Part shown: positions 61,826-64,000 of the stretch, one piece after another
How the letters are laid out: the number at the start of each line of letters is the position of its first letter
Numbering within the stretch: the stretch's first letter is position 1
DNA from: an uncultured Aquimarina sp.
GTDB taxonomy: Bacteria; Bacteroidota; Bacteroidia; Flavobacteriales; Flavobacteriaceae
Assembly: GCA_947502885.1 (NCBI GenBank)
Contig: CANNBP010000001.1
Span: 248,001 to 312,000, forward strand
Direction: 5' to 3'
Length of the DNA stretch: 64,000 nt
Program-made: the position numbers and the translations under genes
The notes under the pieces: model-generated
The model's input: only the letters and a program-made list of their open reading frames with translations
What the model was told of the DNA's origin: nothing
Databases searched by the model: none

Positions 61826-62367
61826 AAACAAACTATAAACACATAAGTAAATTTTTAAGTCTTATTCTAAGGCATAATCCAGATAAAATCGGACTGCAAC
61901 TAGATGAAAACGGTTGGGCTGATGTTCAAGAACTGTTACTGAAATCCAAAAACAGTCAACCGAATTTGGATATAGAATTATTAAAAGAAATTGTTGAAAC
62001 TAATGATAAAAAACGATTTGCTTTTAATGAAGATCAAACGAGAATTAGAGCAAATCAGGGGCATTCAATAAAAATAGATTTAGGATATAGTCCTAAACAA
62101 CCGCCAGAGTTTCTATATCATGGTACCATTTCAAAATTTATGGATGCAATAAAAGAAAATGGATTACTCAAAATGAGTAGGCATCATGTCCATCTCAGCG
62201 AAGAAAGAGAAACGGCAACCAAAGTTGGTTCAAGAAGAGGAAAGCCCATAATTCTCACGATTAGGTCGGGGACAATGCATATGAAGGATATTCAATTCTT
62301 TCAATCTGATAACGGAGTTTGGTTAACTGATAGCGTTTCACCAGAATACATTGAGTTTAAAAAATAA
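61822..62367 (+). CDS. kptA: RNA 2'-phosphotransferase KptA/Tpt1
   Basis: A 181-residue protein with the full Tpt1 pattern: [32 protein letters not shown], the NAD site [38 protein letters not shown] and [10 protein letters not shown]. It transfers a 2'-phosphate from RNA to NAD, releasing nicotinamide and ADP-ribose 1'',2''-cyclic phosphate. In bacteria the natural substrate is unknown, and some relatives ADP-ribosylate RNA or DNA ends. The operon offers a use for each product: the macrodomain for the ADP-ribose part and the NAMPT-like protein for nicotinamide. Confidence 0.95.
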   Translation: MKTNYKHISKFLSLILRHNPDKIGLQLDENGWADVQELLLKSKNSQPNLDIELLKEIVETNDKKRFAFNEDQTRIRANQGHSIKIDLGYSPKQPPEFLYHGTISKFMDAIKENGLLKMSRHHVHLSEERETATKVGSRRGKPIILTIRSGTMHMKDIQFFQSDNGVWLTDSVSPEYIEFKK

Positions 62368-62371
62368 GATT

Positions 62372-62920
62372 ATGAAAAAAATTGAGTTACACCCTAAAGT
62401 GTTTCTAATCAAAAATTTTCTTACAAAAAAAATGTGTGATCATTTTATCGAAAAAGGAGAGCTAATATCTTTTGAAGAAGCCAAAGTTAATATAGATGGT
62501 AAACAAGTAATGTTAAAAGGAGTTCGAAACAACAAACGAATTTTATTTAAAGATGAACGACTTGCCCAAAGAATTTGGCTACAAATACAACCTTTTGTAG
62601 TTAAAACTTTTGGAAAATATAAAGTAACAGGGCTAAATGAAATGTTTCGAATTTATAAATATGAAAAAGGAGAACGATTTAAGATGCATCGAGATGGTAG
62701 CTACGAACGAAATGAAACCGAATGTAGTTTCTTTTCATTCTTAATATATCTTAATGAAGATTTTATAGGAGGAGAAACCTATTTTGAAGAAGGTATAACT
62801 ATTACTCCAAATCTTGGAGATGCATTATTATTTAATCATCCATTACGTCACGAAGGGAAGCCAATTATATCAGGTACAAAATATGTTCTAAGAACAGATA
62901 TAATGTATCAATTATCATGA
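62372..62920 (+). CDS. 2-oxoglutarate-Fe(II) oxygenase (prolyl 4-hydroxylase-like)
   Basis: From ATG 62372 it has 182 residues, starting 4 bases after the KptA stop. The iron site is H106-x-D108 in MHRDGSYER with H160 in LRHEG, and R174 in KYVLRTDIMY would bind 2-oxoglutarate; FLIYLNEDFIGGETYF is the typical P4H core. The likely reaction is hydroxylation of a protein side chain or a nucleic-acid adduct. Why an oxygenase belongs to an NAD/ADP-ribose operon is open. Overlaps the next gene by 4 bases. Confidence 0.92.
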   Translation: MKKIELHPKVFLIKNFLTKKMCDHFIEKGELISFEEAKVNIDGKQVMLKGVRNNKRILFKDERLAQRIWLQIQPFVVKTFGKYKVTGLNEMFRIYKYEKGERFKMHRDGSYERNETECSFFSFLIYLNEDFIGGETYFEEGITITPNLGDALLFNHPLRHEGKPIISGTKYVLRTDIMYQLS

Positions 62921-63645
62921 GAACACTAGTCATTGGAGATATACATGGAGGATATAAAGCTTTACTTCAAGTATTAGATAGAGCTCAAGTAATGCCCGAT
63001 GATAAGTTGATTTTTCTAGGTGATTATGTAGATGGCTGGAGTGAATCTGCAGAAACCATAGAGAAGCTCATTGAGCTCTCCCAATCCAATACATGTGTTT
63101 TTATAAGAGGAAACCACGATCTTTGGTGTGGGTTATGGTTAGATAAAGGAGCTACCAATCCTATCTGGTTAGCCCATGGTGGCAAAGAGACCATAGATAG
63201 TTATATAAAATCTGGGTGGCTAACCAAAGATGCTCATAGAGCATTTTTCAACAACTTATGGGATTATTATTTGGATAAGAATAATAGGTTATTTGTACAT
63301 GCCGGTTTCACGTCTATGTATGGGGTAGGAAGAGAGGAGTACGAGTCTAATTATTACTGGGATCGCACGCTGTGGGAAGCTGCCTTACTTGCAGACAATG
63401 TTGATAAAGAGGTATTAAGAGTTAACCCTCCAAGTAGATTCGAACATTATTCTGAAATCTATATAGGGCATACACCAACCACAAATTACAATAAAACTAC
63501 GCCTATGAGCCCGTATAATTTAAGGAATATCGATACCGGAGCAGCCTTCAAAGGTAAACTTACTATTATGGATATCGATACCAAAGAATTTTGGCAGAGT
63601 GATCCCTTACCATCTTTATATCCCACTGAAAAAGGGAGAAACTGA
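62917..63645 (+). CDS. Calcineurin-like metallophosphoesterase (PPP family)
   Basis: A 242-residue PPP-type phosphatase: GDIHGGYKALLQVLD (GDxHG), FLGDYVDGWSESAE (GDxVDG), FIRGNHDLWCGLW (GNHD) and the later FVHAGF and IGHTPTT. These bind two metal ions and act on phosphoproteins or on dinucleotides such as Ap4A. In this operon, removal of phosphate from ADP-ribose phosphates, NAD relatives or RNA ends is a reasonable guess. ATGA overlap with the oxygenase gene; it ends the operon 25 bases before the next NrtR dyad. Confidence 0.93.
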   Translation: MRTLVIGDIHGGYKALLQVLDRAQVMPDDKLIFLGDYVDGWSESAETIEKLIELSQSNTCVFIRGNHDLWCGLWLDKGATNPIWLAHGGKETIDSYIKSGWLTKDAHRAFFNNLWDYYLDKNNRLFVHAGFTSMYGVGREEYESNYYWDRTLWEAALLADNVDKEVLRVNPPSRFEHYSEIYIGHTPTTNYNKTTPMSPYNLRNIDTGAAFKGKLTIMDIDTKEFWQSDPLPSLYPTEKGRN

Positions 63646-63670
63646 TGCTTATATATTAACTTTTAAATTA

Positions 63671-63691
63671 TTTGTGTAAAAAACACACAAA
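63671..63691 (+). promoter_or_regulatory. NrtR-like dyad upstream of the NAMPT-like gene
   Basis: TTTGTGT-N7-ACACAAA is a perfect dyad of the same size and spacing as the other NrtR-type sites, with A in place of G at one position. It lies 48 bases ahead of the second, promoter-linked site and may allow cooperative binding. It could also serve as a hairpin at the end of the operon, but no T tract follows. Confidence 0.6.
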
Positions 63692-63718
63692 ATACTTTGT
63701 AATTTAGAAAGGCTAGCT

Positions 63719-63743
63719 TATATTTGCGTGTAAATAACGCAAA
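63719..63743 (+). promoter_or_regulatory. NrtR operator and promoter of the NAMPT-like gene
   Basis: TATATTTG (63719-63726) is the -7 box; TTTGCGT-N7-ACGCAAA (63723-63743) is a perfect dyad overlapping it, 12 bases before the ATG at 63755. This is the cleanest copy of the motif in the window. Confidence 0.78.
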
Positions 63744-63754
63744 ATAATTAAACA

Positions 63755-64000
63755 ATGAATCCACTACTATTGACAGACGGCTACAAATTAGGCCACAGAG
63801 AACAATACCCACAAGGGACTACTTTAGTATATTCTAATTGGACACCTCGTAAGAGTAGAGTAGAAGACGTAGACAATGTGGTGTTTTTTGGCTTGCAATA
63901 TTTCCTTAAAGAGTACTTAATCAAACGATTTAATCAAGATTTCTTTAACCAACCTAAACAAGAGGTAGTTTCAGAGTACAAAAAATATGTAGACAATTAT
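63755..64000 (+). CDS. Nicotinamide phosphoribosyltransferase-like protein, N-terminal part
   Basis: The first 82 residues are seen before the window ends. MNPLLLTDGYKLGHREQYPQGTT and VYSNWTPRKSR, then VVFFGLQYFLKEYLI, are the N-terminal signature of NAMPT/NadV. NAMPT joins nicotinamide with PRPP to NMN. The related phage enzyme Namat instead joins nicotinamide to ADP-ribose pyrophosphate to give NAD in one step; the two cannot be told apart from this fragment. It has its own promoter with an NrtR operator. Confidence 0.9.
   Translation, partial: MNPLLLTDGYKLGHREQYPQGTTLVYSNWTPRKSRVEDVDNVVFFGLQYFLKEYLIKRFNQDFFNQPKQEVVSEYKKYVDNY

Noticed and set aside
58198..64000. Interpretation of the NAD operon as part of an integrated phage
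   Set aside because: No integrase, structural or lysis gene is nearby, and base composition and promoter type match the rest of the window.
1..64000. tRNA, rRNA, CRISPR arrays, riboswitches
   Set aside because: None was recognised on reading both strands by eye; a covariance-model search would be needed to exclude small RNAs.

Overview
The window is AT-rich chromosomal DNA from a member of the Bacteroidota, most likely a marine Flavobacteriaceae (Aquimarina-like; the genus is inference). The signs are TAnnTTTG-type -7 promoter boxes without Shine-Dalgarno sequences, many lipoproteins with a short signal peptide ending in Cys, LytS/LytTR two-component pairs, M57 and PD40 proteins, a GbsR-type regulator and NrtR-controlled NAD genes. 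I saw no rRNA, tRNA, CRISPR array, transposase or integrase.

0-5 kb: the end of an M28 peptidase gene, then a tight operon of a threonine-dehydratase-like PLP enzyme, an ornithine-cyclodeaminase-family protein, a threonine synthase and a ThrB-type homoserine kinase. 5-10 kb: an HxlR regulator divergent from an azoreductase, a BlaI repressor with an M56-M23 fusion sensor behind a double operator, and an NhaP-type antiporter. 10-12.5 kb is decayed: an acetyltransferase remnant, a SemiSWEET-like gene, a frameshifted small secreted protein and an M57 protease. 12.5-31 kb is mostly housekeeping and transport: a SLC12-like permease, YitT, M20 amidohydrolase, ThiE, carbonic anhydrase, MscS, a degenerate M48-like protein, a MarR-controlled operon and AI-2E and UbiA-like membrane proteins.

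31-57.5 kb is a sensory and secretory region. It holds three complete LytS/LytTR pairs and a fourth LytTR remnant, two 7TM-AraC regulators, three serine hydrolases (one without its catalytic residues), three PD40 propeller proteins, two LamG proteins, an M23 lipoprotein, an S41 peptidase and a gamma-glutamyltransferase. Two of these genes share a duplicated upstream block carrying a direct repeat that looks like a LytTR-binding site.

57.7-64 kb is the most interesting part. After a broken CapA-like gene comes nrtR, then a seven-gene operon (PRPP-synthetase-like, ADP-ribosylglycohydrolase, NADAR, macrodomain, KptA, 2OG-Fe(II) oxygenase, calcineurin-like phosphoesterase) and a nicotinamide phosphoribosyltransferase-like gene that runs off the window. 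Repeated TTTGCGT-N7-ACGCAAA operators lie on the three promoters. The set could remove ADP-ribose from macromolecules and rebuild NAD from the pieces under control of an ADP-ribose/NAD-responsive repressor.
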